From NCBI RefSeq assembly GCF_900142845.1, contig NZ_FSRU01000002.1, forward strand, positions 1,736,001-1,800,000: 64,000 nt of DNA, in the 5' to 3' direction. The number at the start of each line of letters is the position of its first letter. Position 1 is the first letter of the stretch. Under the pieces are notes generated by a model. It saw only the letters and a program-made list of their open reading frames with translations. It had not been told where the DNA came from and did no database searches. Source of the stretch: Paraburkholderia phenazinium (GTDB lineage Bacteria > Pseudomonadota > Gammaproteobacteria > Burkholderiales > Burkholderiaceae). Shown one piece after another: positions 25,753 through 34,773 of this stretch. Both the position numbers and the translations under genes were made by a program.

Positions 25753-27333
25753 GTGTCGTTTTATCGAAATATGAAAATCGCCGCCAAGCTGGCGCTGCTT
25801 GGGGCTGTGCTGCTGGCGGCAACGATGGTCGTCGGTCTGGAAGGATGGCACGCGCTGTCGAAGACTCACGCGCTGCAGATCGAGTCGGCCCAGACGCTCG
25901 AGCAGTACAGCCGTGCGGCCGACACCGCGCGTGTCGCCCAGGTCGAATTCAAGAAGCAGGTCCAGGAATGGAAAGACCTGCTGTTGCGCAGCAGCGATGC
26001 CGCGGCGCTCGCCACCCACCAGCAGGCTTTCGTCGCGCAAAGCGACAAGACCACCGCAGCGTTGCAACAGCTCAGAAGTCAGTTGAGCGCGCTGGGTGTC
26101 AACCTCGACGGCGTCGACAATGCCATCGCAACGCACGCCTCGCTGCAAACCAGCTACCTCGATGCGCTCAGGCATTTCGATGTCGCCGACGCAAACAGCC
26201 CGCACACCGTCGACGCCCTCGTCAAAGGTATCGACCGTCCCCCGACTGCCGCGATCGATGCGATCGTCGCCTCCGTCATGCAACAGGCGCAGGCTTCGGA
26301 CGAGCGCATCCAGCAGACCTCCGAAGACGCCTATCGCCTCGCCTGCACGCTGCTGCTGGTGGTCGTGCTGGGTGCACTGATGCTCGGCGTGGCGGCGATC
26401 GGCTTCCTGAGCCGCAGCATCACCGGGCCGGTCCGCCAGGCGGTCGGGGTGACGCAAGCGGTCGCCGCCGGCGATCTGCGCGCCGACGTCGAAGTGACGG
26501 GCACGGACGAAACCGGTCAGTTGCTGGTTGCCTTGAACGATATGAATCATCGCTTGCGTCATATCGTCAGCGAAATCCGCGAAGGCGCCACTACGATTTC
26601 CTCCGCCACCCAGCAGATCGCAGCGGGCAATCTCGATCTGTCCGCGCGCACCGAACAGCAAGCCGCGTCGCTCGAAGAAACCGCGGCTTCGATGCAGCAC
26701 TTCACCGATTCCGTGCAAACGAACGCCGCCCACGCCCGCAATGCGACCGCACTCGCGCAAACCGCGGCGCAGGCGGCGCGCGACGGCGGCGTCGTAATGA
26801 GCGATGCCGTGCGTACGATGGAGCAGATCAACGCGGCGTCGAAGCGCATCGTCGACATCATCGCGGTGGTCGAAGCGATTGCCGCGCAGACCAACATCCT
26901 CGCGCTCAACGCGGCCGTCGAGGCCGCTCGCGCCGGCACCCAGGGACGCAGCTTCGCGGTGGTCGCCAGCGAAGTGCGCAGTCTCGCGCAGCGCTCGGCG
27001 GACGCGGCCCGCGAGGTCAAGGCGTTGATCCGCGAGTCGGTGGCGACCATCGACGCCGGCACGCAACTGATCCAGCGCGCGAGCCATACGATGGATGGCG
27101 TGGTGGAAAGCGCGGGCAGCGTCACGCGCATTGTCGAGGCGATTGCCACCGCCACGGTCGATCAGGCCACCGGTATCGCCGAAGTGAACGACGCGGTCAA
27201 CCAGATGGACCAGGTCACACAGAGCAACGCGGCGCTGGTCGAACAGGCCGCGGCGGCCGCCGATGCGGTGCAGAGCAAAGCCTCAGGCCTGGTGCAGAGC
27301 GTCAGCTTCTTCCGCCTGGGCGCCTCTGCCTGA
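25753..27333 (+). CDS. Methyl-accepting chemotaxis protein with four-helix-bundle sensor
   Basis: 526 residues from a GTG start at 25753, chosen because AGGAG ends 5 bases upstream; an ATG at 25699 has no such site. TM1 (KLALLGAVLLAATMVVGLEG) starts near residue 11. The periplasmic part is all-helical and about 165 residues long, as in 4HB_MCP (Tar/Tsr-like) sensors. TM2 is near 196-219, then HAMP and the signalling domain with the tip [40 protein letters not shown] near 373-413. The ligand is unknown. It is the second of three chemoreceptor genes within 7.4 kb. Confidence 0.92.
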   Translation: MSFYRNMKIAAKLALLGAVLLAATMVVGLEGWHALSKTHALQIESAQTLEQYSRAADTARVAQVEFKKQVQEWKDLLLRSSDAAALATHQQAFVAQSDKTTAALQQLRSQLSALGVNLDGVDNAIATHASLQTSYLDALRHFDVADANSPHTVDALVKGIDRPPTAAIDAIVASVMQQAQASDERIQQTSEDAYRLACTLLLVVVLGALMLGVAAIGFLSRSITGPVRQAVGVTQAVAAGDLRADVEVTGTDETGQLLVALNDMNHRLRHIVSEIREGATTISSATQQIAAGNLDLSARTEQQAASLEETAASMQHFTDSVQTNAAHARNATALAQTAAQAARDGGVVMSDAVRTMEQINAASKRIVDIIAVVEAIAAQTNILALNAAVEAARAGTQGRSFAVVASEVRSLAQRSADAAREVKALIRESVATIDAGTQLIQRASHTMDGVVESAGSVTRIVEAIATATVDQATGIAEVNDAVNQMDQVTQSNAALVEQAAAAADAVQSKASGLVQSVSFFRLGASA

Positions 27334-27444
27334 CGAAAGTGAAAGCGGCACGTCAATAATCCTTCATGAAGCGCTGCTACGGTAGCGCGGTTGTCCTGCA
27401 AGTCCGTCACAACTATTCCCCCAAATGCCGTACGGAGACTACAG

Positions 27445-29172
27445 ATGCAAACCGCCACCGGTGCTTGCGCGCCTTCCCGTTTCAATTCGCCCCTCACGTC
27501 CCGTCTGACTGCCCGTGCCGCGCTCAAGGCACGCACCCCGCTGCTTGCCTTGACCCTGTTTGCCGCAAGCGTGAGCGCCTACGCACAGCAGTTTCCTTTC
27601 GAAGGTGAAAGCCCGTTCTTTCCAGGCTTGCTGGTGGTGAGTCGCAGCGTCTACGACAATCTGTCGGGCAACGTCCAGCCGGGCACGATCCTGCCGCCGA
27701 ACTGCGCCAACACGACGGGCGGCTGCAGCGCAGCCACCGGCGCCACGAACGACGGCACCTATCCGTACGTGTGGAACAACGTGCTGTACGACGCCAATTT
27801 CGGCGTCACCTCGCGGATCTATCTGGATCAGTTGACGCCTTCGGGTGCAATCGTCAGTTCATTGGAAGTGCCAAACAGCCTGCATCAGGGCAATGCGCAG
27901 GGCCAACTCGTGACGAGCTTCAGTTCGAAGTCCGAACTGGCCCTGCACCTGTCGACCGATGGCCGGTATCTGAGCTTCGTCGGCTACGTTGCGCCGGTCA
28001 ATGCGCTCGACGTCTCGAATGCGAACACACCGGGCGTGGTGGATCCGACCAATCCGGACGGGCAAAACTTCTATCGCGGCATTGCACTCGTCGACCGCGC
28101 GGGCCATTTCCGCTTCACCGAAACGAACGCCTATAGCGGCGATAACGGACGCGCTGCGATTCTGAACCCGGGTAACGGTCACGACGGCGTGTTCTACACG
28201 ACCGGCAACGCCGGCAATGGCGCGAATCCGCAACCCAACGGCATCATCGTCGGCACCGGCGCGCAGATCGTGGACCCGTCGAAGCAGCCCGAGGCCCAGC
28301 AGAATCCCGGCACGCCGACGCCGCTCGGCAGCTTCTCGGTCACCGAACTCGGCGCCAAGGCCGACAAGATCGGCAAGGACGACAATTTCCGCGGCATCAC
28401 GATTTACAACAACGTCCTGTACTACACCAAGGGCAGCGGCAGCAACGGCGTCAACACCGTGTACTTCCTCGACACCACCGGGACGGCCTGCCCGTCAGGT
28501 ACAGGTGTGCCCGCGGCGAATGCAACGCTGCCCACCACCGCGCTCGCCTACACCGCCGCCACACTGCAAACGAGCGGCCTGCCCAGCAACATGTGCATTC
28601 TGGCAGGCTTCCCGTCGACGCCCAACAAGAGCGCCACCACGCTCGCCTACCCGTTCGGCCTGTGGTTCGCCAATGCCACGACGCTTTACGTCGCGGATGA
28701 AGGCGACGGCTACACGGGCGGCAGCGATCTCTTCACGCATGCCGCCGCGCAGACGGGCGCCGGTTTGCAGAAGTGGATCTATAACGCTACGGCGAAGAAG
28801 TGGACACTGGCCTATACGCTGCAGGCCGGTCTCAATCTCGGCACGCAGTACACGGTGCCGGGTTATCCGACCGGTTCGAATCCGGCCACGGGTCTGCCCT
28901 GGGCGCCGGCTACCGACGGGCTGCGCAGCCTGACCGGCCGCGTCGAAGGCGACGGCACGGTGACGCTGTGGGCGATTACGTCGACGGTGAGCGGCGACGG
29001 CGACATCGGCGCGGATCCGAACCGGCTGGTGGTCACGCGCGATCTGCTGAAGAACACCACCGCAGCCGCGGCCGCCGGCGAGAAGTTCGTCACGTTGCGC
29101 GGTGCGGGCTTCGGCGAGGTGCTGCGCGGCGTGTCGTTCGCGCCGGGCACCGATACGAATGGGCGGTTCTAG
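27445..29172 (+). CDS. Secreted protein of unknown function, probable beta-propeller
   Basis: 575 residues. A long N-terminal region with a hydrophobic core (TPLLALTLFAASVSAYA, Q) reads as a signal peptide cleaved near residue 51. The mature part is Gly/Asn/Thr-rich with repeated blade-like strands (LALHLSTDGRYLSFVGY, NFRGITIYNNVLYYTKG, PFGLWFANATTLYVADEGDG, RVEGDGTVTLWAITST). This suggests a beta-propeller, as in proteins with NHL or SMP-30-like repeats. A few cysteines probably form disulphides. The ATG at 27445 has GGAG 8 bases upstream. No catalytic motif was recognised. It lies between chemoreceptor genes, which may be coincidence. Confidence 0.75.
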   Translation: MQTATGACAPSRFNSPLTSRLTARAALKARTPLLALTLFAASVSAYAQQFPFEGESPFFPGLLVVSRSVYDNLSGNVQPGTILPPNCANTTGGCSAATGATNDGTYPYVWNNVLYDANFGVTSRIYLDQLTPSGAIVSSLEVPNSLHQGNAQGQLVTSFSSKSELALHLSTDGRYLSFVGYVAPVNALDVSNANTPGVVDPTNPDGQNFYRGIALVDRAGHFRFTETNAYSGDNGRAAILNPGNGHDGVFYTTGNAGNGANPQPNGIIVGTGAQIVDPSKQPEAQQNPGTPTPLGSFSVTELGAKADKIGKDDNFRGITIYNNVLYYTKGSGSNGVNTVYFLDTTGTACPSGTGVPAANATLPTTALAYTAATLQTSGLPSNMCILAGFPSTPNKSATTLAYPFGLWFANATTLYVADEGDGYTGGSDLFTHAAAQTGAGLQKWIYNATAKKWTLAYTLQAGLNLGTQYTVPGYPTGSNPATGLPWAPATDGLRSLTGRVEGDGTVTLWAITSTVSGDGDIGADPNRLVVTRDLLKNTTAAAAAGEKFVTLRGAGFGEVLRGVSFAPGTDTNGRF

Positions 29173-29196
29173 GCGCCCCACGGCGCCATGCGGTTG

Positions 29197-29229
29197 ACGG
29201 CTGGCGTGGGCGCTGCCCGCGTCAGCCGT
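29197..29229. terminator. Bidirectional hairpin between secreted protein and chemoreceptor genes
   Basis: Outer arms ACGGCTG/CAGCCGT and inner arms GGGC/GCCC form an interrupted stem between two convergent genes. A smaller palindrome GGCGCC, CCAC, GGCGCC lies just before it (29173-29188). No U-tract. Confidence 0.5.
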
Positions 29230-29234
29230 ACCAT

Positions 29235-31130
29235 TCACTCACGCGCCCGCAGGCGGAACGCGGCGATTGTTTCGTTCAGTTGCCGTCCCTGATCCTCCAG
29301 CGAACGGGACGCCGCCGCAGCCTCCTCGACGAGCGCCGCGTTTTGCTGCGTGACGTCGTCCATCTGCGTGATAGCCAGATTGACCTGGGCGATGCCCCGG
29401 CTCTGCTCGTCGGATGCGGCCGCGATCTCGCCCATGATGGACGTCACCTGGCCGACGGCATGCGTGACTTCCGACATGGTCTGTCCGGCTTCGCTGGCAA
29501 GCGCCGAGCCCTGATGGATCTTGCCGACCGACGCGCCGATCAGTTCCTTGATCTCCTTGGCCGCGCTCGATGAGCGTTGCGCGAGACTGCGCACTTCGCT
29601 CGCCACCACCGCGAAGCCGCGGCCATGCTCGCCGGCGCGCGCCGATTCGACCGCCGCATTGAGCGCGAGAATATTGGTCTGAAACGCGATGCCTTCGATG
29701 ATGCCGGTGATATCCGCGATCCGGCTCGAGCTCTGGCTGATATCGCTCATCGTCACCACGACGCGCTCCACCACGTCGCTGCTGCGGCGCGCCACGTCCG
29801 ACGCATTCGCCGCCAGCGAACTGGCATGCCGCGCGTTGTCGGCATTCTGTTTGACGGCGGAGGTCAGCTCTTCCATGCTGGCCGCGGTTTCCTCGAGTGC
29901 GGCGGCCTGCTGTTCAGTGCGGGCCGACAGATCGGCGTTGCCCGCCGAGATCTCGCCGGTCGCGACGCGCAGCGTCTCGCTGTTGGCGCGAATGTTCAAC
30001 AGCACGCCATTGAGTTTCTCGACGAAGGCATTGAATTGCGCGGCCAGCACGCCGACCTCGTCGTCGCTCGTCACCGGCAGACGTTGCGTCAGATCGCCGT
30101 CGCCCGAAGCGATGTCCTGCATGCCGTTCGATACCTGGCGCAGCGGCGCGGTCAGCTTGCGGCCGAGTGCGGTGGTCAGTGCCAGCGCGGCGGCAAGCGC
30201 AATCAGGCCCGCTGCAATCAGGATCGCGCTCAGGCGATTGGCCGACGCCATCATCTCGCGGTGCGGAATCAGGCCGATGTATTTCCAGCCCAGCTCCGGC
30301 GACGTATAGATGACGCCGTCGTATTGCGTGCCGTCGATAGCCACCGACTGCGCGCCGTTCGCGATATCCGCGAGTTCGCGATAGCCGTCGCCGAGGTCCT
30401 TGAGCGGCTCGAAGTTATGCGACGGCTCGCGCGGATCGACCAGCACCGTGCCGCTGTCTTCGACCACCATCAGATAGCCGGTGTCGCCGAAGCGCACCTG
30501 GCCGATCATCTTCGCGAAGCCGTCGAGCGAAATATCCATGCCGAGCACACCGAGCGCTTTGCCCTGGCTGTCCTGAATGGTGCGCACGAAGCTGATGATG
30601 ACGTTCTTGTCGCCGCCCGAGTTCGCGTAAGCGGGCGTGCGGCGCACCTCGCCGGCGGCCTGGGTGCCTTGGGTGAACCACGGGCGTTCGCGCGGATCGT
30701 AGTGATCGCTGGTGAATTTGCCCTTCGGCCACTGCACATAGCCGCCCCACTTCGTCCCGATGTAGACGTATTGCAGATCGGGATGGCTGTCGCCGAAGCG
30801 CTGCAGCAGATGGAAGATATCGGTCTCGACACCCCCGTTGGTGTCGGGCGTCATCTGGCCGCCATGGGTCAGATAGTTGCTCACCGATTCATTGGCCGAC
30901 TGGACCAGCGGCGTATCGGACAGAAACACGACGTTGTCGTGAATCCGCTTGAACGTGTCTTTGAGGCTGGCGTCGATCTGGCGAATCTGCCCGTTGCTCG
31001 CCTCGTTGAAACTGTCGACCGCCTGGCGGCGGACATTGAGCGTGGCGAACAGCGTGATGGCGAGAATCGTGGCCGCGAGCGCCGCGCCGAAAATGAGGCT
31101 CAGTTTGACTGCAATGGAGCGCATGCCCAT
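29235..31130 (-). CDS. Methyl-accepting chemotaxis protein with dCache sensor domain (third)
   Basis: 631 residues. TM1 is in [21 protein letters not shown] (about 8-28). A large periplasmic dCache domain follows, with [24 protein letters not shown] and [19 protein letters not shown] strands. TM2 lies near 297-320 ([18 protein letters not shown]), then HAMP ([29 protein letters not shown]) and the signalling domain with tip [41 protein letters not shown]. Ligand unknown. The start at 31130 has GGAG about 9 bases upstream; an ATG six bases later is also possible. It converges on the secreted-protein gene. Confidence 0.92.
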   Translation of the reverse strand: MGMRSIAVKLSLIFGAALAATILAITLFATLNVRRQAVDSFNEASNGQIRQIDASLKDTFKRIHDNVVFLSDTPLVQSANESVSNYLTHGGQMTPDTNGGVETDIFHLLQRFGDSHPDLQYVYIGTKWGGYVQWPKGKFTSDHYDPRERPWFTQGTQAAGEVRRTPAYANSGGDKNVIISFVRTIQDSQGKALGVLGMDISLDGFAKMIGQVRFGDTGYLMVVEDSGTVLVDPREPSHNFEPLKDLGDGYRELADIANGAQSVAIDGTQYDGVIYTSPELGWKYIGLIPHREMMASANRLSAILIAAGLIALAAALALTTALGRKLTAPLRQVSNGMQDIASGDGDLTQRLPVTSDDEVGVLAAQFNAFVEKLNGVLLNIRANSETLRVATGEISAGNADLSARTEQQAAALEETAASMEELTSAVKQNADNARHASSLAANASDVARRSSDVVERVVVTMSDISQSSSRIADITGIIEGIAFQTNILALNAAVESARAGEHGRGFAVVASEVRSLAQRSSSAAKEIKELIGASVGKIHQGSALASEAGQTMSEVTHAVGQVTSIMGEIAAASDEQSRGIAQVNLAITQMDDVTQQNAALVEEAAAASRSLEDQGRQLNETIAAFRLRARE

Positions 31131-31372
31131 GCGAAGGACTCCGTCCGGAAGGCGGTGAATGAGTGACGGCAAGCGGCCCACACGCGGCAATGCCCCGGAC
31201 GACCGGGGTTCTTGAGCGCCTCCGTTGCACGACGTGCGCTAAAAGCGCCTACGTGTCGGCGCTGCTTGCGTCTCTCTCGCCTATTACGGCTTCCTTTCGC
31301 CCCGACTGAACGGGATTCATTTTTAATAATTGACTGATGCCGCTGCGGCGCGCGTTGGAGCGTCCGCTACCG

Positions 31373-31753
31373 CTAGGCCTCGAAGTCCAGGCCACCCAAC
31401 AGCATTTCGGCTTCGGCCTGCGTATGGGAGCGGAAATCCAGTTCGCGCGCAAAGTGCCAGGCGTCGAGCTTGCGCGGCAGCGCGTTCAGATACCGCGAAA
31501 AGCGCGTCTCGCCATCATCGTCCATCAGGCGCTCGATTTCGTCGCTGTCCCAGGTGAGGTGCAGATTGAGCGCGTGCGGATAGTGACGCAGCGCTTCGAT
31601 GGGCTCGGCCCATACCCTGACCCGCGTAGGGTGGCCGTGGCCCTGATAGGGCAAGACTTCCGCGTGGACGCCGGTGTCGAACAGGCCGGCGAGCGTGGCG
31701 GCAATACGGGGGGCAAATTCGTGGTCGAACCTGGCTACGGTCTCCGGATTCAT
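31373..31753 (-). CDS. DUF5594 family protein
   Basis: 126 residues, the usual length of the DUF5594 family, which is largely confined to Burkholderia and relatives. It begins MNPETVARFDHEFAPRIAATLAGLF and ends EAEMLLGGLDFEA, with a central HYPHALNLHLTWDSDEIERLM. No signal peptide or catalytic signature; function unknown. The start at 31753 is supported by GGAG with 6 bases of spacing. An open frame extending to 31990 is a low-complexity leader overlapping the start of the divergent gene and is rejected. Confidence 0.8.
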   Translation of the reverse strand: MNPETVARFDHEFAPRIAATLAGLFDTGVHAEVLPYQGHGHPTRVRVWAEPIEALRHYPHALNLHLTWDSDEIERLMDDDGETRFSRYLNALPRKLDAWHFARELDFRSHTQAEAEMLLGGLDFEA

Positions 31754-31967
31754 GCGGGTCTCCATCACGCTCGGCAAATCATCGTAGCACGGGGGCTGGG
31801 TGCGGCGGGCCGGGTGGACGGGGTGGGAGTGGTGACTGAGTGGCGACCGGGTTGCAACTGAATTGCGCCGGAGCGGCAACGCGGCAGCTTCATGGTCGAG
31901 CTTTCGCTTGTTGCGGTGGCAACGGTTTTCTATAATCCGCGGCTGGATTGAATCTCGAGGACGGTAG

Positions 31968-33149
31968 ATGCTGCAAACACGTTTCGCCATGCTGGCGTTG
32001 AGCCTTGGCGCACTTTCGACTCACGCGCAGGCCGACGACCTGATCGCCATGCATCCGGGCGTCATGTGCACCTCCGCCGATGCGCTCTCGCGGCTCACGC
32101 TGCCGGGCGGCGACAGCCGCACCCATGCAGCGGCGCCGGAACCTCAGACGCAGAGTCTCGCGGCCTCGGGCGGTTGCATCGATATCAAGCCGGGTATCAA
32201 GGTGACGGTGCAAAAGGCCTTTAAAAATACCTCGGTGGTGACCTATCGTGCTCCGGGTGCGCAGACGGATCAAACGTTCGTTATCCCGAACATCGATTTT
32301 GCGCCTGCTGCGGGGGATCGTACGCAGACGGCTGCGGCCGGCGTCATGCAAGCTTCGGTTCAGGTGGTCACGCCAGCCGCGCCGCACGCAGCGACTCCGG
32401 CGGCAGCGCAACCGGTAACGCTAGCGGCTACACCAACGCCACCGCCAGCCGCGCTGCACACCACCGCAGCCTCCGCCGCGACAACGCCCGCAATCGCACT
32501 TGCACAAGGCTATCGCGTCGCGCAGCGCCTGCCGACCGCCGATCGAGCCGGGACGTTCCTCGAGATTCTCGAAGACGCACGCATCACGCCCGAGTTGCAC
32601 AAGACGCTGTGGCAAAGCGCAGCAAGCGCCGACGCGCTGCCCGAAGGCGTGAGTCACGCCCCGCTGCTGAACGCACAAGTGCAACTCGTCTCGGCAGCGG
32701 ATACGGTGCTCGCCAGCCGAAAGCTCGACTATCCGCTCGCCACGCTCGAAGCTGCGCCGCTGCATGGCTTGCCTGCGTCTGCATGGTTCCTGACCATCGA
32801 CGAAACCGCGCCCATGGGTTCGTACAGCGGGCCGGCCACGGAGATGCTGGTGCCGGCGCATAGCGGGCTCGAACCCGCGCGCTACGAATCGGCGCAAGGC
32901 GAGGCCGCTCCGCTTGTCCTCGCACGCACCGGCAAGGCCGACTGGAAAATCGTGCCGCCGCGTTCAGGCGCGGGGGCGACCGAAGAGATCGAAGATGTTT
33001 TCTGCGCGCCGGCCGTGGATGGAAATAACTTCGTCACCACGTACCGGACTTACCGCTTCGTAGACGGCAAGTGGCAAGCCGCTTCGCGCCAGTTGCAAGG
33101 ACTGTGGGAAAGCGACCGGCAGTTTCCGGCGCGGCCGGATTTTCCTTGA
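31968..33149 (+). CDS. Secreted protein of unknown function with Ala/Pro-rich linker
   Basis: 393 residues. The signal peptide is MLQTRFAMLALSLGALSTHAQA, cleaved before DD. A small N-terminal domain (about 24-115) contains two cysteines (VMCTSADAL, GGCIDIKPGIKVTVQ). A long Ala/Pro/Thr-rich linker spans about residues 125-175. A larger C-terminal region (AQGYRVAQRLPTADRAGTFLEIL, SYSGPATEMLVPAHSG, VDGNNFVTTYRTYRFVDGKWQ) has beta-rich character. No known domain was recognised; it should be periplasmic. It is divergent from the DUF5594 gene and convergent with the secreted hydrolase. Confidence 0.75.
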   Translation: MLQTRFAMLALSLGALSTHAQADDLIAMHPGVMCTSADALSRLTLPGGDSRTHAAAPEPQTQSLAASGGCIDIKPGIKVTVQKAFKNTSVVTYRAPGAQTDQTFVIPNIDFAPAAGDRTQTAAAGVMQASVQVVTPAAPHAATPAAAQPVTLAATPTPPPAALHTTAASAATTPAIALAQGYRVAQRLPTADRAGTFLEILEDARITPELHKTLWQSAASADALPEGVSHAPLLNAQVQLVSAADTVLASRKLDYPLATLEAAPLHGLPASAWFLTIDETAPMGSYSGPATEMLVPAHSGLEPARYESAQGEAAPLVLARTGKADWKIVPPRSGAGATEEIEDVFCAPAVDGNNFVTTYRTYRFVDGKWQAASRQLQGLWESDRQFPARPDFP

Positions 33150-33169
33150 GTGCGAGCTAGCCGGACCGG

Positions 33170-33194
33170 CGGGGGTTGCGTGACTATGCCCCCG
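33170..33194. terminator. Hairpin between convergent secreted-protein and hydrolase genes
   Basis: A 6-base GC stem (CGGGGG/CCCCCG) with a 13-base loop between stops at 33149 and 33211. No U-tract. Confidence 0.35.
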
Positions 33195-33210
33195 TCCTCA
33201 CGTGGGCGCA

Positions 33211-34449
33211 CTACTCCGCCACCCCCTGCCCCTGCGCATAAACCTTGCACCCCGACCACTTCCCGTTGCAGTACTCCAGCGCATGCTGCGCCGCCTCTTG
33301 CGCCGAACGCTCGGTCACGTCGGACGAGCAGTGACCGCCTTCGGCAATCACAAAGGCCTTGCCTTCATTGCGCGACGCGCCGTACGTATCGAAGCGCGTC
33401 TGGCAGCCGGGATTCAAACCCGCCGGCGCAGGTAAAGCGGCCAGCGCAGGCAAATCGACCACCACCGCGGTCGGCAGATTCAGGCGCTTCAGGAACGGCT
33501 CCGCCGCCGGCCACCAGGCTTGCGCCGGCGCATCGTAGAGCAGTTCATGCCCGTCCTCGCCAAACGGTGGCAGCACCGCGAGCTGCGCCGGCGCACCATG
33601 CGACGTGTAAGCGCTCAGCATCTGCTGGGCCAGCTCAGGGCTGAAATAGTGATCGTTCTCCGACCACACCCACTGGCTCGGAATCTTTGCGGTCGTGCCG
33701 TATTGCTCGACGGCGGCAACCAGTCGGTCCTCCTGACACACGTAGTCGGGGCGCAGCGAACCGCGGCCGCCGGCGAAATCCAGCACCCCCACCACGCCCT
33801 GCGGATTGCGCGCGGCCGCCGCGAGCACCGCAAAGCCGCCGGTCGACTTGCCGAGCAGGATCACGCGCTCGGGGTCCACCCAAGGTTGCGCATGCAACGT
33901 TTCCAGCGCGCCGAGAATGTCGTCGGCGGAGACCTTGCCCGCGCCGGGATAGTCCTCGTTGCGACACGAACCCAGGCCTTCCGCATAGGGTCCATCCGAG
34001 TGACCAAAGCCGCGCCGCAACACGATCACCGCCGCGTAGCCGCGCTGCGCGAACGCCACCGCGGCGTTCAGCAGCAGTTCCGGCGCACGGTCCACGACGC
34101 CCGCGCCGCCGCTGCGCGGCGTACCCGGCGTCATCAGCACGAGCGGCCAGCGGCCCGGCCGATCCGGCCGCACCACCAGGGCTTCGAGCGTGGGCTTCGC
34201 ACCGTCCGGCAAGGTGACCGGCAAGCCAATATGCTCGCGCACCAGACCGGGCAGCAGCGAAGCACCGGCCACCGTCACACCCGCGGCGCCGGTCGACGCC
34301 GGTTGCACCGCGGCCACCTGTTGCGCCAGCGCGGGCAGCGGCGCACTCGCCATCACGAGCCATAGCCCGTGAGTACGTAGCCATTGCAGCGCGCGGCGAA
34401 GCAGCGTTGCCTCACGCAACCGGATAGCCTGGGCAGTGTTGTTTCTCAT
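33211..34449 (-). CDS. Secreted alpha/beta hydrolase with C-terminal cysteine-containing tail
   Basis: 412 residues. An N-terminal hydrophobic segment (LWLVMASAPLPALAQQ) looks like a signal peptide after a basic leader of about 28 residues. The hydrolase core resembles dienelactone-hydrolase or S9-type peptidases: PLVLMTPGTPRSGG, AVIVLRRGFGHSDG, the nucleophile elbow VILLGKSTGGFAVLA and WSENDHYFS for the acid. After about residue 345 comes a tail of about 65 residues with four cysteines (FVIAEGGHCSSD, SAQEAAQHALEYCNGKWSGCKVYAQ) that resembles DUF4189-type domains. The fusion is unusual. Substrate unknown. Confidence 0.8.
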   Translation of the reverse strand: MRNNTAQAIRLREATLLRRALQWLRTHGLWLVMASAPLPALAQQVAAVQPASTGAAGVTVAGASLLPGLVREHIGLPVTLPDGAKPTLEALVVRPDRPGRWPLVLMTPGTPRSGGAGVVDRAPELLLNAAVAFAQRGYAAVIVLRRGFGHSDGPYAEGLGSCRNEDYPGAGKVSADDILGALETLHAQPWVDPERVILLGKSTGGFAVLAAAARNPQGVVGVLDFAGGRGSLRPDYVCQEDRLVAAVEQYGTTAKIPSQWVWSENDHYFSPELAQQMLSAYTSHGAPAQLAVLPPFGEDGHELLYDAPAQAWWPAAEPFLKRLNLPTAVVVDLPALAALPAPAGLNPGCQTRFDTYGASRNEGKAFVIAEGGHCSSDVTERSAQEAAQHALEYCNGKWSGCKVYAQGQGVAE

Positions 34450-34773
34450 TGTTGATTGCCTATGCGGATGTCGATCGATGCGCCGGCGGCGAGGACCGTC
34501 CGTGCGACCTGGTCCGCAGTGTAGTCTGCGAAGCGGCTAGCGGTCTACGGTACGCCACCGCCGGCTGCGCGCGGGCGAGACACAGCCATGCGCAACACAT
34601 ACGCGCACATGGACCTGGCCCGACAATGCAGCCCGCCGCGCTCGCGCCCGCAACGAAAAAAGGGCCTACGGTCTGCACCGTGGGCCCTGTTCTCTCTCAG
34701 GATCCAGCATCGGCATTCAGCCCTCGGGAACCGCAACCGTCCTGCTGATCCAGACGCTTGCGCTCTCCCGTCC
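34450..34773. other. Intergenic region with porin terminator
   Basis: This 324-base gap lies between the hydrolase start and the porin stop, both on the minus strand. It holds the porin terminator (34655-34688) and presumably the hydrolase promoter at its left end. No gene is credible. Confidence 0.7.
34655..34688 (-). terminator. Intrinsic terminator of porin gene
   Basis: A 12-base stem with one G-U pair (AGGGCCCACGGT on the minus strand) and a 4-base loop is followed on the minus strand by six T's. It lies 86 bases after the porin stop codon. This is the only canonical U-tailed terminator I see in the window. Confidence 0.9.

Noticed and set aside
29577..31166. 529-codon frame opposite the third chemoreceptor
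   Set aside because: Antisense shadow of a strongly conserved chemoreceptor signalling domain.
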